In this document: one piece after another, positions 32,357 through 41,488 of the stretch
Layout of the letters: each line of letters opens with the position of its first letter
Position numbering within the stretch: the first letter of the stretch is position 1
Source: Acidobacteriota bacterium
Lineage (GTDB): Bacteria; Acidobacteriota; Vicinamibacteria; Vicinamibacterales; 2-12-FULL-66-21
Length of the DNA: 59,022 nucleotides
Reading direction: 5' to 3'
NCBI GenBank assembly: GCA_016184105.1
Contig: JACPDI010000002.1
Location: 17,330 to 76,351, forward strand
Made by a program: the position numbers and the translations under genes
The notes under the pieces: model-generated
The model's input: the letters and a program-made list of their open reading frames with translations, nothing else
Database searches by the model: none
What the model was told of the DNA's origin: nothing

Positions 32357-33693
32357 GCGCCGATCTCCCGCTTGACCGCGTCAGCGATCCCTTGCGCCCA
32401 GCCCTGGATCTCGTCCTGGTCGCGCCCCTCGATCATGATGCGCAGCAAAGGCTCCGTGCCGGAATACCGCACCAGCAGCCGGCCCTGGCCCGCCATCGCG
32501 CGCTCGACCTGGTCCATCGCGCGGGCGACGGGCGGCAGCTCGCACAGCTCGCGTTTCTCGCGCACGCGCACGTTGACGAGCACCTGCGGGAAGGTCTTCA
32601 GGTCGGAGGCGAGGTCCGCCAGCTCCCGGCCGGTTTCCGCCATGACGCGCAGCACGCGCAGGGCGGTGACGATGCCATCGCCGGTGAAGAGGTGCTCGAG
32701 GAAAATGATGTGGCCGGACTGCTCGCCGCCGAGGGCGATGCCGCGCTGCAGCATCTCCCCCATCACGTATTTGTCGCCGACCGCGCAGCGCACAAGGCCG
32801 ATGCCGCGGTCGCGCAGGGCGAGCTCCAGGCCGATGTTGCTCATGACGGTCGCGACAATCGCATTCCCGGGAAGCGCGCCCGTCGAGTGGAGCCGGCTGG
32901 CGCACATCAGCAGCACCGCGTCGCCGTCCACGACGTTGCCCGCCGCGTCCACGAAAATGGCGCGGTCGCCGTCGCCGTCGAACGCGACGCCGAGCCGGTA
33001 CCCGCCCTCGCGGACGAGGCGTTGCAGCGCCTGCGGATGGGTGGAGCCGCACCCGAGATTGATGTTGCGGCCGTCGGGCGTATCTCCCGCGACCGTGACG
33101 TCGAAGCCGTAGCCGCGAAACAGCTTCGGCGCGACGCTCGTCGTCGCACCGTTGGCGAGATCGAGCGCGACACGCAGGCGCCCCAACAGAGACGCCTCGG
33201 GCAGCGCCTCGCGCGCGTGCGCGATGTATGCGTCGCGGAAATCGCGGTGCTCGATCTCCGGCCGCGCCTCGGCGTGCACCTGCCAGGAGGTGTCGGCGAT
33301 GGTCGCCTCAATCTCCTGCTCGAGTTTCTCGCTGAACTTCTCCCCGCGCCCCGAGAAGACCTTGATGCCGTTGTCCTGAAATGGATTGTGCGAGGCGGAG
33401 ATGACGATGCCGGCATCGAACCCGAGCGAGCGCGTGATGAAGGCTACCGCCGGGGTCGGAATGATCCCGGCGCTCGTCAGCGTCCCACCCTGGGAGCAAA
33501 TGCCGCGCGCGAGCGCGCGCTCGATCCACGCGCCGGACTCGCGCGTGTCGCGGCCCGCGACGAGGCGCGGCGTACGCCCCGGATCGGGCAGCGCGCGCAC
33601 GAGCGACGCACCGAGACGCTCGACGGTGGATTCATCGAGCGGATACTGGCCGGCGACGCCGCGGACGCCGTCGGTGCCGAACAGTCGGGGCAT
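32353..33693 (-). CDS. glmM: Phosphoglucosamine mutase
   Basis: The 446-residue enzyme converts glucosamine 6-phosphate to glucosamine 1-phosphate for peptidoglycan precursors. It begins MPRLFGTDGVRG, has the phosphoserine loop GIVISASHNPFQDNGIK (Ser101), the metal loop AFDGDGDRAIFVD and the phosphate-binding RYSGTEPLLR. It follows cdaA-cdaR, an arrangement in which GlmM is known in other bacteria to bind and restrain the cyclase. A TACAAT box eight bases before the ATG suggests an additional leaderless promoter. Confidence 0.97.
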   Translation of the reverse strand: MPRLFGTDGVRGVAGQYPLDESTVERLGASLVRALPDPGRTPRLVAGRDTRESGAWIERALARGICSQGGTLTSAGIIPTPAVAFITRSLGFDAGIVISASHNPFQDNGIKVFSGRGEKFSEKLEQEIEATIADTSWQVHAEARPEIEHRDFRDAYIAHAREALPEASLLGRLRVALDLANGATTSVAPKLFRGYGFDVTVAGDTPDGRNINLGCGSTHPQALQRLVREGGYRLGVAFDGDGDRAIFVDAAGNVVDGDAVLLMCASRLHSTGALPGNAIVATVMSNIGLELALRDRGIGLVRCAVGDKYVMGEMLQRGIALGGEQSGHIIFLEHLFTGDGIVTALRVLRVMAETGRELADLASDLKTFPQVLVNVRVREKRELCELPPVARAMDQVERAMAGQGRLLVRYSGTEPLLRIMIEGRDQDEIQGWAQGIADAVKREIGA

Positions 33694-33701
33694 GGAGGAC
33701 G

Positions 33702-33707
33702 ATTGTA
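33702..33707 (-). promoter_or_regulatory. -10 box directly upstream of glmM
   Basis: TACAAT on the minus strand ends eight bases before the glmM ATG, with CGTCCTCC between and no ribosome binding site. It would let glmM-pdxJ be transcribed separately from cdaA-cdaR. Confidence 0.45.
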
Positions 33708-33715
33708 TCTTGGGC

Positions 33716-34366
33716 CTACTGTTTCGCCTCGACAATCTCCACCACGACGCGTGCGCTCTGCGGGGTGCGCAGGCGCACCGTGGTCCTCGCCACGCCGATG
33801 TTCACCGTGTCTCGCACGAAGGCGCGGGCGTCGGTGATGTTCACCGGCTCGGTGATGGCCTCCGCCGTCTGGCGCAGATGGTCTTCGGGGCCGATGATCT
33901 CCACTGTCGCGGGGTCTGACCGCACCGCACGAACGACGTACCCCGCGGCCGGCTCCCCTTCGAGAGCGGGACGGACGGGCACAATGCGGCTGGAGGTCGG
34001 TTCCAGAACCAGGCTCAGCGTCGGCGGCTGCACGTGCGACACCGAGACTCCGTAGGGGCGGTTGACGGAGTCTGTCTGCAGATGGAACAACCGCATCCCG
34101 CGGCGGGCGCCGCGGAGATCCAGGACCGCCACGACCTCACCCGGCTGGAGCTTGGCGAGAAGCCCCGACGATCCGCGCAGCCGCACGTCGACGGCGGTGG
34201 GGGGGTCCCCGACAATCTCCATCCCTTCGGGGATGTTGCGAAACTCGAGCGGCACGCGCATGTTCCGCTCCACAACGTGCTCGCCCGCCACGACGAACCA
34301 GAGCCCGGCTGCCACCAGGACGGCGAGCACCTTGAGCCCCAGATTGCGGAACGGGTTGTACGCCAT
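33716..34366 (-). CDS. cdaR: YbbR-domain regulator of diadenylate cyclase
   Basis: The 216-residue protein has one N-terminal membrane helix (VLAVLVAAGLWFVVAGE) and two YbbR-type beta modules outside it (VERNMRVPLEFRNIPEGM, PPTAVDVRLRGSSGLL, PATVEIIGPEDHLRQTAEAI). CdaR proteins bind CdaA from the outer face and modulate cyclic di-AMP synthesis. It overlaps the cdaA stop by one base and precedes glmM. Two modules is fewer than the four of Firmicutes CdaR. Confidence 0.9.
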   Translation of the reverse strand: MAYNPFRNLGLKVLAVLVAAGLWFVVAGEHVVERNMRVPLEFRNIPEGMEIVGDPPTAVDVRLRGSSGLLAKLQPGEVVAVLDLRGARRGMRLFHLQTDSVNRPYGVSVSHVQPPTLSLVLEPTSSRIVPVRPALEGEPAAGYVVRAVRSDPATVEIIGPEDHLRQTAEAITEPVNITDARAFVRDTVNIGVARTTVRLRTPQSARVVVEIVEAKQ

Positions 34367-35184
34367 CAGAGTCCTGTATACACGCTCTCGGTGACGCGCG
34401 ACGCCGGCCGCCGCGAAACGAGCAGCGCCTGCAGGCGCGCCTTCAACTGCTCGGGATCCAGCCTGCGCTCGATCTGGCCGTCCAGGGCGAGCGAGACGGC
34501 ACCGGTCTCCTCCGAAACCACGATCGCCACGGCGTCGCTCTCCTCGCTGACGCCGATTGCCGCACGATGCCGCGTGCCCATCTCCCGTCCGAGGCTCGGA
34601 TTGACGGTCAGCGGCAGGAAGCAGGCGGCGGCGGCCACGCGGTCCTCCTGCACGATCACGGCGCCGTCATGAAGCGGCGATCCCGGCTGGAAGATCGTGA
34701 CGAGCAGGTCGTATGTGAGCCTGGCGTCGATCGGGATGCCGCTCTCGATGTAGTTTCGCAGCCCGATCTCGCGCTCGACGATGATGATGGCGCCGGTGCG
34801 CTGCGCCGACAGCATCTGCGCCGCAACGACGATCTCGGCAATCGCCTCCTCTGCCGCATCGGTCGTCGTGAAGTAGCGGAAGAACGGCGCCCGCCCGAGG
34901 TGCGCCAGCGCGCGACGGATGTCCGACTGGAAAATGACGATGGCCGCGAACGCCACGTACACGAGCATGTTCCGGATCAGCCAGTTGACCGTCTGCAGCG
35001 GCAACAGCCCGGAGACGAAAAACAGCACGATGACGAGAAACGAGCCGAGCGCCATCTGGACCGCACGCGTGCCGCGAATGAGCTTGAGCGCCTCGTAGAC
35101 GACGATGGCCACGACGGCGATGTCGAGGATGTCCCACCAGGAGATCGGCGGGCGTCGCAGGAGCGTGGAGAGGTACTGCAGCAC
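34366..35184 (-). CDS. cdaA: Diadenylate cyclase CdaA
   Basis: The 272-residue membrane enzyme makes cyclic di-AMP from two ATP. Three hydrophobic segments cover residues ~20-85 and the DAC domain follows, with the catalytic GSPLHDGAVIV (Asp173) and GTRHRAAIG (RHR at 205-207). The cdaA-cdaR-glmM order is the classic arrangement linking this messenger to cell-wall precursor supply. No promoter is obvious in the short gap upstream. Confidence 0.96.
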   Translation of the reverse strand: MLQYLSTLLRRPPISWWDILDIAVVAIVVYEALKLIRGTRAVQMALGSFLVIVLFFVSGLLPLQTVNWLIRNMLVYVAFAAIVIFQSDIRRALAHLGRAPFFRYFTTTDAAEEAIAEIVVAAQMLSAQRTGAIIIVEREIGLRNYIESGIPIDARLTYDLLVTIFQPGSPLHDGAVIVQEDRVAAAACFLPLTVNPSLGREMGTRHRAAIGVSEESDAVAIVVSEETGAVSLALDGQIERRLDPEQLKARLQALLVSRRPASRVTESVYTGL

Positions 35185-35224
35185 GCGCCGTTAGCTTATC
35201 AAGAACGGGGCGCGGGGCCAGAGG

Positions 35225-35473
35225 TCAGGGGTCCGGGTTCAGGGAGCCGAGCTGGGCGTTCAGGGCCTCGACGGCCTGTTCCAGCATCCGGCGGTGCGCG
35301 GCATTGGTGGCGCGCTGCAGATCCGCCAGGAGGCGGGCGCGCGAAAGTTCGAGCGTGCGGACCCTGTCCAGCCGCTCCATCTGGGCCGGGCTCAGCGGCT
35401 TGCCGGTGGCCTTCGGGCGGGCGGCCTCTTCCTGCTGCGACTCAACCTGCTTGCTCTCGAATCCACGGGCCAC
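35225..35473 (-). CDS. Small hypothetical protein, coiled-coil-like
   Basis: The 82-residue protein has a charged N terminus and a helical, Leu/Arg-rich C-terminal half (MERLDRVRTLELSRARLLAD, MLEQAVEALNAQLGSL) that could form a coiled coil. I do not recognise the family. The GTG at 35473 lies six bases after a TACAAT box, as for several other genes here, which supports its being real. It lies between folP and cdaA on the same strand. Confidence 0.55.
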   Translation of the reverse strand: MARGFESKQVESQQEEAARPKATGKPLSPAQMERLDRVRTLELSRARLLADLQRATNAAHRRMLEQAVEALNAQLGSLNPDP

Positions 35474-35518
35474 GAGGTGATTGTACCCACCGCAGAACGC
35501 GCGGAACACCCAGAAAAC

Positions 35519-36406
35519 TTAGTTCTCTGCGGATTCTGCGGCTTCTGCCGTGAAGCCCCGGATGCGATCCGCGACGCGGACGACATCGGCCATCGCCTTC
35601 ACGCCGTGCACGCGCACGATGTGGGCGCCAAACAGCACGGCCGCCGCGACGGCGGCCGCCGTCCCCCATTCCCGCTCGGCCGGCGGCACGTCGCCGACCG
35701 CGTCTTTGAGGAACGACTTTCGCGAGGCGCCGACGAGAATCGGCAGGTCCAGCACGGCCAGCCGCTGGAGACCGGCGAGCGCCGCATAGCTGTGGTCCGC
35801 CTTCTTCGCGAACCCCAGGCCGGGATCGACGATGACCTGCCCGCGCGGGATGCCGCAGGAAACCGCAAAGGCCACGCGCGGCTCCAGCTCGCCAGCCAGC
35901 TCGCGCGCAGCATCCTGGTAAACCGCCTCCTTGTACATCTCGGCCGGCCGCCCTCGCGTGTGCATCAGCACGATAGGCATGCCCCGTCGTGCAGCCACCA
36001 CGCCCAGCCCCGGGTCGTACAGAAGGCCGCTGATGTCGTTGACGATCGACGCTCCCGCCTCGAACGCCGCGTCTGCCACCGCCGCCTTGTACGTGTCGAT
36101 GGAAATGGGCGTCTTCACGCGCGCGGCAATCGCTTCAATCACGGGGAGCACGCGCCGCTTTTCTTCATCGGCCGGCACGGCGGCCGAACCGGGACGCGTG
36201 GACTCGCCGCCGACGTCGATGATGTCCGCTCCCTCGTCCACCATGCGCAGCGCCGCATCGACGGCGCGGCGCGCATCGAGGTGCAGGCCGCCATCCGCGA
36301 ACGAATCCGGGGTGACGTTGAGGATGCCCATGATGAGCGTGCGCTCGCCGAGCCGCAGGGCCGTGCCCGAGGGGAGGAGGAGGGTGTGGGATGTGCGGGG
36401 AAACAT
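35519..36406 (-). CDS. folP: Dihydropteroate synthase
   Basis: The 295-residue enzyme joins p-aminobenzoate to the pterin in folate synthesis. IMGILNVTPDSFADGG, DVGGESTRPGS, VNDISGL, VLMHTRGRP and ILVGASRKSFL are the pterin- and pABA-binding signatures. I chose the ATG at 36406; a longer frame upstream only reads through the decamer repeat array. It follows ftsH, as in many bacteria. The C-terminal codons GFTAEAAESAEN come from a short sequence rich in CTGCGG/TTCTGC repeats. Confidence 0.95.
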   Translation of the reverse strand: MFPRTSHTLLLPSGTALRLGERTLIMGILNVTPDSFADGGLHLDARRAVDAALRMVDEGADIIDVGGESTRPGSAAVPADEEKRRVLPVIEAIAARVKTPISIDTYKAAVADAAFEAGASIVNDISGLLYDPGLGVVAARRGMPIVLMHTRGRPAEMYKEAVYQDAARELAGELEPRVAFAVSCGIPRGQVIVDPGLGFAKKADHSYAALAGLQRLAVLDLPILVGASRKSFLKDAVGDVPPAEREWGTAAAVAAAVLFGAHIVRVHGVKAMADVVRVADRIRGFTAEAAESAEN

Positions 36407-36410
36407 GGGG

Positions 36411-36600
36411 GAGTTTGAAAGGGTTCGAGGGGGTTCGAGAAGGTTCGAGAAGGTTCGAAAGGGTTCGAGGGGGTTCGAGAGGGTTCGGCGGTAACCTGTC
36501 ACTCGAACCTTTTCGAACCGTTTCGAACCGTTTCGAACCTTCTCGAACCCCCTCGAACCTTCTCGAACCCTTTCGAACCTTCTCGAACCCTTTCGAACCT
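36411..36600. repeat. 10-bp-phased GGTTCGA repeats arranged as a giant inverted repeat
   Basis: Seven near-identical 10-bp units (GGGTTCGAGG-type) at 36421-36490, with a degenerate one before, face ten units of the complementary type (TTTCGAACCT) at 36501-36600 across a short centre. Spacing is exactly ten bases throughout. Each unit contains TTCGA, several the palindrome TTCGAA. It fills the gap between ftsH and folP. As RNA it could fold into a hairpin of about 70 bp; as DNA it presents the same face of the helix at every unit. Confidence 0.92.
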
Positions 36601-36605
36601 ACCCT

Positions 36606-38513
36606 CTACTCCTGCGTCACCGGCTTGTGCAGCGGCACGATGGCCGGCCGCTCGCGGGCTGGCTTGCGCGAATCGCCCGACTCGGCCGCCGGCGGGACCG
36701 CGGCCTTGAACTCCTCGAGCGCCTCGCCGGCCACCAGGCGCTTCACCTGTTCGGCGTCGAGCACCTCGCGCAGGAGCAGCTCCTGCGCGATCCGCTCGAG
36801 CACCAGTCGGTACTGTTCCATCGTCTGCTTTGCGCGGTTGTAATTGTCCGTCACGACCTTCTTGATCTCCTGGTCGATCCGGACCGCCGTGTCCTCGCTG
36901 TAGTCCTGGTGCTGCGCGATCTCCCGGCCGAGGAAGATCTGCTCTTCCTTCTTGCCGAACGTGAGCGGGCCCATCGAGTCGCTCATGCCCCACTCGCAGA
37001 CCATCTTGCGCGCCAGCTCGGTCGAGCGATCGAGATCGTTGCCCGCGCCGGTCGTGATGCCGCCGAGCGTGATCTCCTCGGCGATGCGGCCGCCGAGCAG
37101 GATCGCGATCATGTCGTTCAGGTAGTCGCGCGTGTAGTTGTGCTTGTCGTCCACCGGCACCTGCATGGTGACGCCGAGCGCCATGCCGCGCGGGATAATC
37201 GTCACCTTGTGGATCGGATCGGCGTGCGGCAGCACGACGGCGAGCAGCGCGTGCCCCGCCTCGTGCACCGCGGTCACCTTCTTCTCCTCGTCGGTGATGA
37301 TCATGGAGCGGCGCTCCGTGCCCATCATCACCTTGTCCTTGGCGAACTCGAAGTCCGCCATGCGCACGACCTTCTGGTTGTAACGCGCGGCGTTGAGCGC
37401 CGCCTCGTTCACCAGGTTCGCCAGGTCCGCGCCCGAGAAGCCCGACGAGCTCCGCGCCAGCAGCCGGATATCCACGTCGTCGGACAGCGGGATCTTCTTC
37501 GTGTGAACCGCGAGGATCCCCTCGCGCCCCTTCACGTCGGGACGGTTGACGACGATGCGGCGATCGAAGCGGCCCGGGCGCAGCAACGCCGGATCGAGGA
37601 CGTCGGGACGATTGGTGGCCGCGACCAGGATCACGCCTTCGTTCGACTCGAACCCGTCCATCTCCACGAGGAGCTGGTTCAGCGTCTGCTCGCGTTCGTC
37701 GTGTCCGCCGCCCAGACCCGCACCGCGGTGCCGGCCGACCGCGTCGATTTCATCGATGAAGATGATGCACGGCGCGTTCTTCTTGCCCTGCTCGAACAGA
37801 TCCCGGACGCGCGAGGCGCCCACGCCGACGAACATCTCGACGAAGTCCGAGCCGCTGATCGAGAAAAACGGCACGTTGGCCTCGCCCGCGACCGCGCGCG
37901 CGAGCAGCGTCTTGCCCGTTCCCGGAGGCCCCATCAGGAGCACGCCCTTCGGGATGCGGCCGCCGAGCTTCTGGAACTTCTGCGGCTCACGCAGGAACTC
38001 GATGATCTCCTGGAGCTCCTCCTTCGCCTCGTCCACGCCGGCGACGTCCTTGAAGGTCACCTTCTTCTGCGTGCTCGACGAGAGCTTCGCGCGGCTCTTG
38101 CCGAACGACAGCGCCTTGTTGCCGCCGCTCTGCATCTGCCGCACGATGAAAATCCAGAAGCCGATCATCAGGAGGATCGGCGCCCACGAATACAGCAGCG
38201 TGGCCCACGGGCTCGCCGTCGGTGCCTTCGCCGCCAGGTGCACGTTCTTTTCGAGCAGCTTGTTGCCAAGCCCCTCGAATTGCGGGGGCGCGTACGTGCG
38301 GAACTTGGTGTCGGGCCCGACCTTGAGCGTGCCGGTAATCTCGTTGCCGGTAATCGTCACCTCTTCCACTTCGCCGGCGTCGACCTTGGCGATGAAATCG
38401 CTGAAGGTCATCGGCTGGTCGGGTCCCTGGAACCCGGTGGAAAAGTTCCAGATCATGACCCCGACGACGACGAGGACCATCCAGAAGAGGAGGCTCTTAA
38501 GAGTCGAGTTCAA
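36606..38513 (-). CDS. ftsH: ATP-dependent zinc metalloprotease FtsH
   Basis: The 635-residue membrane protease has two N-terminal membrane helices around a periplasmic segment, an AAA+ module (Walker [19 protein letters not shown], Walker [12 protein letters not shown], second region of homology [17 protein letters not shown]) and the zinc protease motif HEAGH with the later Asp/Glu ligand region [13 protein letters not shown]. It degrades membrane and short-lived cytoplasmic proteins. The TTG start overlaps the tilS stop by four bases. A decamer repeat array follows its stop. Confidence 0.97.
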   Translation of the reverse strand: MNSTLKSLLFWMVLVVVGVMIWNFSTGFQGPDQPMTFSDFIAKVDAGEVEEVTITGNEITGTLKVGPDTKFRTYAPPQFEGLGNKLLEKNVHLAAKAPTASPWATLLYSWAPILLMIGFWIFIVRQMQSGGNKALSFGKSRAKLSSSTQKKVTFKDVAGVDEAKEELQEIIEFLREPQKFQKLGGRIPKGVLLMGPPGTGKTLLARAVAGEANVPFFSISGSDFVEMFVGVGASRVRDLFEQGKKNAPCIIFIDEIDAVGRHRGAGLGGGHDEREQTLNQLLVEMDGFESNEGVILVAATNRPDVLDPALLRPGRFDRRIVVNRPDVKGREGILAVHTKKIPLSDDVDIRLLARSSSGFSGADLANLVNEAALNAARYNQKVVRMADFEFAKDKVMMGTERRSMIITDEEKKVTAVHEAGHALLAVVLPHADPIHKVTIIPRGMALGVTMQVPVDDKHNYTRDYLNDMIAILLGGRIAEEITLGGITTGAGNDLDRSTELARKMVCEWGMSDSMGPLTFGKKEEQIFLGREIAQHQDYSEDTAVRIDQEIKKVVTDNYNRAKQTMEQYRLVLERIAQELLLREVLDAEQVKRLVAGEALEEFKAAVPPAAESGDSRKPARERPAIVPLHKPVTQE

Positions 38514-39916
38514 ACTGGTTCCCCCAAATGCCTGACCTTCAAGAGTAACATGTGCCCTTCGGGGCCCCTATCACTGCCGGCGCTGAGGCTGAATTCCTCT
38601 GCAATGGTGTGGCCGACGACCCAGACAATACGGTCGCGGCCATCCACGACGAGGGGCACCCGGTCCCGTTCGCTCCGGGGGACCTTCCGGTCGACGAAAT
38701 AGTCCTGCAGCTTCTTGGATCCGCCCAGCCCAAGCGGGCGGAAACGGTCCCCTGGCCGCCTGTTTCGCACGGCCAGCCCGTCGGTAACGGCCGGGGCGGC
38801 AACATGCACCCGGTATCTATCTGTCTCGGCCGTTCCCGTCCCGCCGATTACAAATTCGGCCGAGACGGCCAGGCCACATTCCGGAACCCGGGCCTCTCCA
38901 GGAATAGACAGCAAATACCGGAAATCGTTCACTTGGTCCGGTTTAAAGCCGGCCGCGGGGGTCAGCTCGAGGACCCCCTGCGCAAGTGCGGCGCGCGCCC
39001 CCGGCAGGTCCAGGCTTCCGGACTCGAGTTCCAGCAGCGCGTCCACGTGCTTCAGGCCCACGAACCGCCCTGGGGCGACGCGGGCCAGCGCGCCACGGGC
39101 CACGCGACGGCCCACCGCAGGATGAAGCGCCTTCAGCCGTTCGGCGGCGAGCCGGACGACGCTCCCCTCATCTGATAAGACGACACGACCCCCCTCTTCG
39201 ATTGCACGTTCCGCCAGAAAATCCTCATCGTCGAGCGAGAGCCGCGCGCTGCGCGCGATGATGGCGGACGCCCCCGGCGCCATCGCTTCGAGGAGCGGCA
39301 GGACCTGGTGACGGATGCGATTGCGCGGAATAGACACGTCCGCGTTGGTGGCATCGACTCGGAAGGCACCTCCTCGCCCTTCCAGCCAGGCGTGCAATTC
39401 GCGCCGGCCCAGGTCCAAAAGGGGGCGCACGACGGCGCCGCGAGACTCGTGAATACCGCCGAGGCCCCGGGCTCCCGCACCGCGCAGCAGTCGAAGCAGG
39501 AAGGTCTCCGCCTGGTCATCGCGCGTGTGCCCGACGGCCATGAGATCCGCTCCTTGCGCGAGGCGGGCGCGCTCGAGGAACTCGTAACGCAGCCGGCGAG
39601 CGGCATCCTCCACCGACGTCTTCCACTCCCGAGCCGCGGCGCGAACGTCGGCTCGGTCTGAGACGAACGCGACGCCGAGCTCGGCGGCCAGGTTGCGGCA
39701 GAACGCTTCGTCTGCATCGGCCTCGTCACCGCGCAACCGGTGGTTGAAATGGGCGATGGCGACCAGCGTGTAGTCGCCGGGCCGCTGCAATTCGCGGAGC
39801 AGCCATGCGAGCGCCACCGAGTCCGGGCCACCCGACACGGCGGCGGCCACGCGCGACCCCGCGGGGATCAGGCGCCGGATGCTGCGGAGGACGCGGTCGA
39901 GCACAGGGTTTCTCAT
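38510..39916 (-). CDS. tilS: tRNA(Ile)-lysidine synthetase
   Basis: The 468-residue enzyme attaches lysine to C34 of tRNA-Ile2 so that it reads AUA. The N-terminal PP-loop [11 protein letters not shown] near residue 28, [10 protein letters not shown] and [19 protein letters not shown] are typical, and the C-terminal domain contains the [24 protein letters not shown] motif split over that region. The ATG at 39916 gives [10 protein letters not shown]; the longer frame upstream enters a neighbouring pseudogene. tilS-ftsH is a very common gene pair. Confidence 0.94.
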   Translation of the reverse strand: MRNPVLDRVLRSIRRLIPAGSRVAAAVSGGPDSVALAWLLRELQRPGDYTLVAIAHFNHRLRGDEADADEAFCRNLAAELGVAFVSDRADVRAAAREWKTSVEDAARRLRYEFLERARLAQGADLMAVGHTRDDQAETFLLRLLRGAGARGLGGIHESRGAVVRPLLDLGRRELHAWLEGRGGAFRVDATNADVSIPRNRIRHQVLPLLEAMAPGASAIIARSARLSLDDEDFLAERAIEEGGRVVLSDEGSVVRLAAERLKALHPAVGRRVARGALARVAPGRFVGLKHVDALLELESGSLDLPGARAALAQGVLELTPAAGFKPDQVNDFRYLLSIPGEARVPECGLAVSAEFVIGGTGTAETDRYRVHVAAPAVTDGLAVRNRRPGDRFRPLGLGGSKKLQDYFVDRKVPRSERDRVPLVVDGRDRIVWVVGHTIAEEFSLSAGSDRGPEGHMLLLKVRHLGEPV

Positions 39917-39919
39917 CAC

Positions 39920-40259
39920 GATTAAACCACGACGGGCGATGGCGGGAGTCGTCCGGGCGGGCGCCAGCGACGAACAGGTCAATCTTCGTCGCGGACGGCT
40001 GGTGTATCAGGTTGGCGCACGATCGCTGGCGAATGGCGCGGCGGACCGCGTCGGCGTCGACATAGAACTCGGGGCCCAACGAGGCGAGCAGAGGGTCGAC
40101 ATCAGCCTCGGCGATCGCGACCACGATATCGACATCGAGCGTGGAGCGAGGCTCCCCGCTGACCGAGCTGGCCAGCGAGCCGCCGACGACGTAGCGCAGC
40201 CCGCACGCATCCAGGGTCTCGGCGACGCGAAGCGCGACCTGGATGGGCTCGTCTGCCAC
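39920..40259 (-). pseudogene. Nucleotidyltransferase-like protein, truncated by loss of its C-terminal half
   Basis: The first ~95 codons encode a nucleotidyltransferase-like domain of the MNT/AbiEii type (GLRYVVGGSLASSVSGEPRS then TLDVDIVV with the metal-binding acids). After KIDLFVAGARP the sequence loses similarity and runs into the start of tilS in another frame. I infer that the rest was deleted. It is paired with the small gene upstream (one base between them), an arrangement that recalls toxin-antitoxin modules. Confidence 0.6.
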
Positions 40260-40260
40260 G

Positions 40261-40548
40261 TCAGAGGTCTGGAAGGTGTGCGGCGTCCGGGTACAGGAGG
40301 CGGACGAGCGCGGGGCCGAGCTTCAGGGCAGCGATTCGCAAAAAGCACTCGCGCTCCGATGCACCCGGGTGCCGCAGGCGAACGCCGGCGCGGGCAAGGC
40401 TCACCGCGGCGCTCGTCATCTGGCCGACCAGCTGCATCTTCCGGAGCGGCGACATCCTGCGCCAGGCTTCGACCTGCACGCACTCGGCTTCGCGAGTCGT
40501 GTCCCGGGTGAGGACCGCCGCCTGGCGGGAAGGGCCTGGCTTTCGCAC
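40261..40548 (-). CDS. Small conserved protein paired with the nucleotidyltransferase relic
   Basis: The 95-residue protein has VEAWRRMSPLRKMQLVGQMT, RAGVRLRHPGASERECFLRI and AALKLGPALVRLLYP, a helical pattern I associate with short proteins encoded next to MNT-type nucleotidyltransferases. It looks intact, but its partner is truncated, so the module is probably dead. The first ~15 residues may not be translated. Confidence 0.55.
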   Translation of the reverse strand: MRKPGPSRQAAVLTRDTTREAECVQVEAWRRMSPLRKMQLVGQMTSAAVSLARAGVRLRHPGASERECFLRIAALKLGPALVRLLYPDAAHLPDL

Positions 40549-40696
40549 GGTTCGATTATGCGCAGGGAGGTCCTGGCACCCGGAAAACTGTGACCTCCCC
40601 TGTCACAGCGGGCGGTCAGGCTGGGCTGTGGGGGTAAGATAGCGCCGGCTGAACCCCGGTGCTGTCGTCTACCCTTCGCTTGCGGAGGTACGACTC

Positions 40697-41080
40697 GTGG
40701 CATTCGTTGTCGAGATGTGGGCCGGGCGACCGCACGAACTGCTTGTCGAGGACGTAGACGAGGAGGGCAAGCCCTACGTGCGTGCGGTCCGGACGGGGCC
40801 TCCGGATCCCGAGCGCCGAACCTTCTCGTGCAGCGGCGGCAACTGGAACGTCGCGCTGAAGCTAGGCGAGGCGTTCGGGTGGCGACCCAAGGGCCCGCTC
40901 CTCCATTCCAATTCCAATCGACACAGCCCGCCGGTTCGGGAGAGATCGTATGACCCGGATGGCATACTTGTGTTCGCTGACTCCGCGACCGCGCGGTCGC
41001 GGCCTCACCTCTTCCAAGACCGGCGTGGACGCCACACATGGGGCCGAGCCGCCCCTGGCGCCAGCCTTTCACCGCCGTGA
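40697..41080 (+). CDS. Hypothetical protein, C-terminal part probably degenerate
   Basis: A GTG with GGAGG seven bases upstream opens a 127-residue frame. Residues 1-90 (VEMWAGRPHELLVEDVDEEG, FSCSGGNWNVALKLGEAFGW) have normal coding character and recall small conserved proteins whose C terminus carries a D-G-x-x-V-x-x-x-D-A motif; here SYDPDGILVFADSATA resembles that motif, after which the reading changes to Arg-rich nonsense. I suspect a frameshift near 40985. No function can be given. The 150 bases upstream (40549-40696) hold no gene that I can see. Confidence 0.4.
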   Translation: MAFVVEMWAGRPHELLVEDVDEEGKPYVRAVRTGPPDPERRTFSCSGGNWNVALKLGEAFGWRPKGPLLHSNSNRHSPPVRERSYDPDGILVFADSATARSRPHLFQDRRGRHTWGRAAPGASLSPP

Positions 41081-41252
41081 TGGACTGGTCATCGAGGTGC
41101 CGGCGTTGTGGCCGCTGGAAGTGGCCAACGCGCTGGCAGTCCTCACCCGCCGCAGGAAGCTCACCGAGGACGAACGACAGACCGGCCTCGGATGGCTTCG
41201 CGGGCTGCCGATTCGCATCGACCACGAAATGGCCCCTCTGGCGTGGGCCTGA
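41080..41252 (+). pseudogene. VapC-type PIN-domain fragment
   Basis: A stretch encoding VIEVPALWPLEVANALAVLT and RKLTEDERQTGLGWLRGLPI closely resembles the middle of VapC PIN-domain ribonucleases. The N-terminal part with the first catalytic Asp and the C-terminal part with the remaining acids are missing, and a stop follows soon after. It is a relic lying 39 bases from the tRNA-Met gene. Confidence 0.65.
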
Positions 41253-41290
41253 GGAAGGCCGCCGGCTGCCCGAATGGACCCAGCGAAAAA

Positions 41291-41367
41291 TGGTGCCGGT
41301 GCAGGGACTTGAACCCCGGACACTGCGGATATGAGCCGCATGCTCTAACCATCTGAGCTACACCGGC
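41291..41367 (-). tRNA. tRNA-Met (CAT anticodon), CCA encoded
   Basis: On the minus strand the sequence folds into a full cloverleaf: acceptor GCCGGTG/CACCGGC, D arm GCTC...GAGC, anticodon stem TGCGG/CCGCA with loop CTCATAT, and T arm with TTCAAGT. The 3' CCA is encoded. The anticodon CAT with a non-initiator acceptor (G1-C72 paired) points to elongator Met; tRNA-Ile2, which also has CAT, cannot be excluded and would be the TilS substrate. Confidence 0.92.
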
Positions 41368-41488
41368 AGGAATCCTCAATTATAGCAGGCGCGAGGCGCC
41401 AGTCACGAGGCACCAGGCAGGGGGCAAACGAGCCGGACCGGCGCTATACTGCGCCTGCCCGCCTGCCTGCCTCATACCGGGAACAGCC

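Noticed and set aside
36411-36600. Possible CRISPR array
   Set aside because: Units are 10 bp with no spacers, occur in opposite orientations, and no cas genes are present.
34366-40259. Complementary-strand ORFs of several hundred residues opposite ftsH, glmM and tilS
   Set aside because: Arg/His-rich shadow translations of well-conserved genes, with no motifs or ribosome binding sites.
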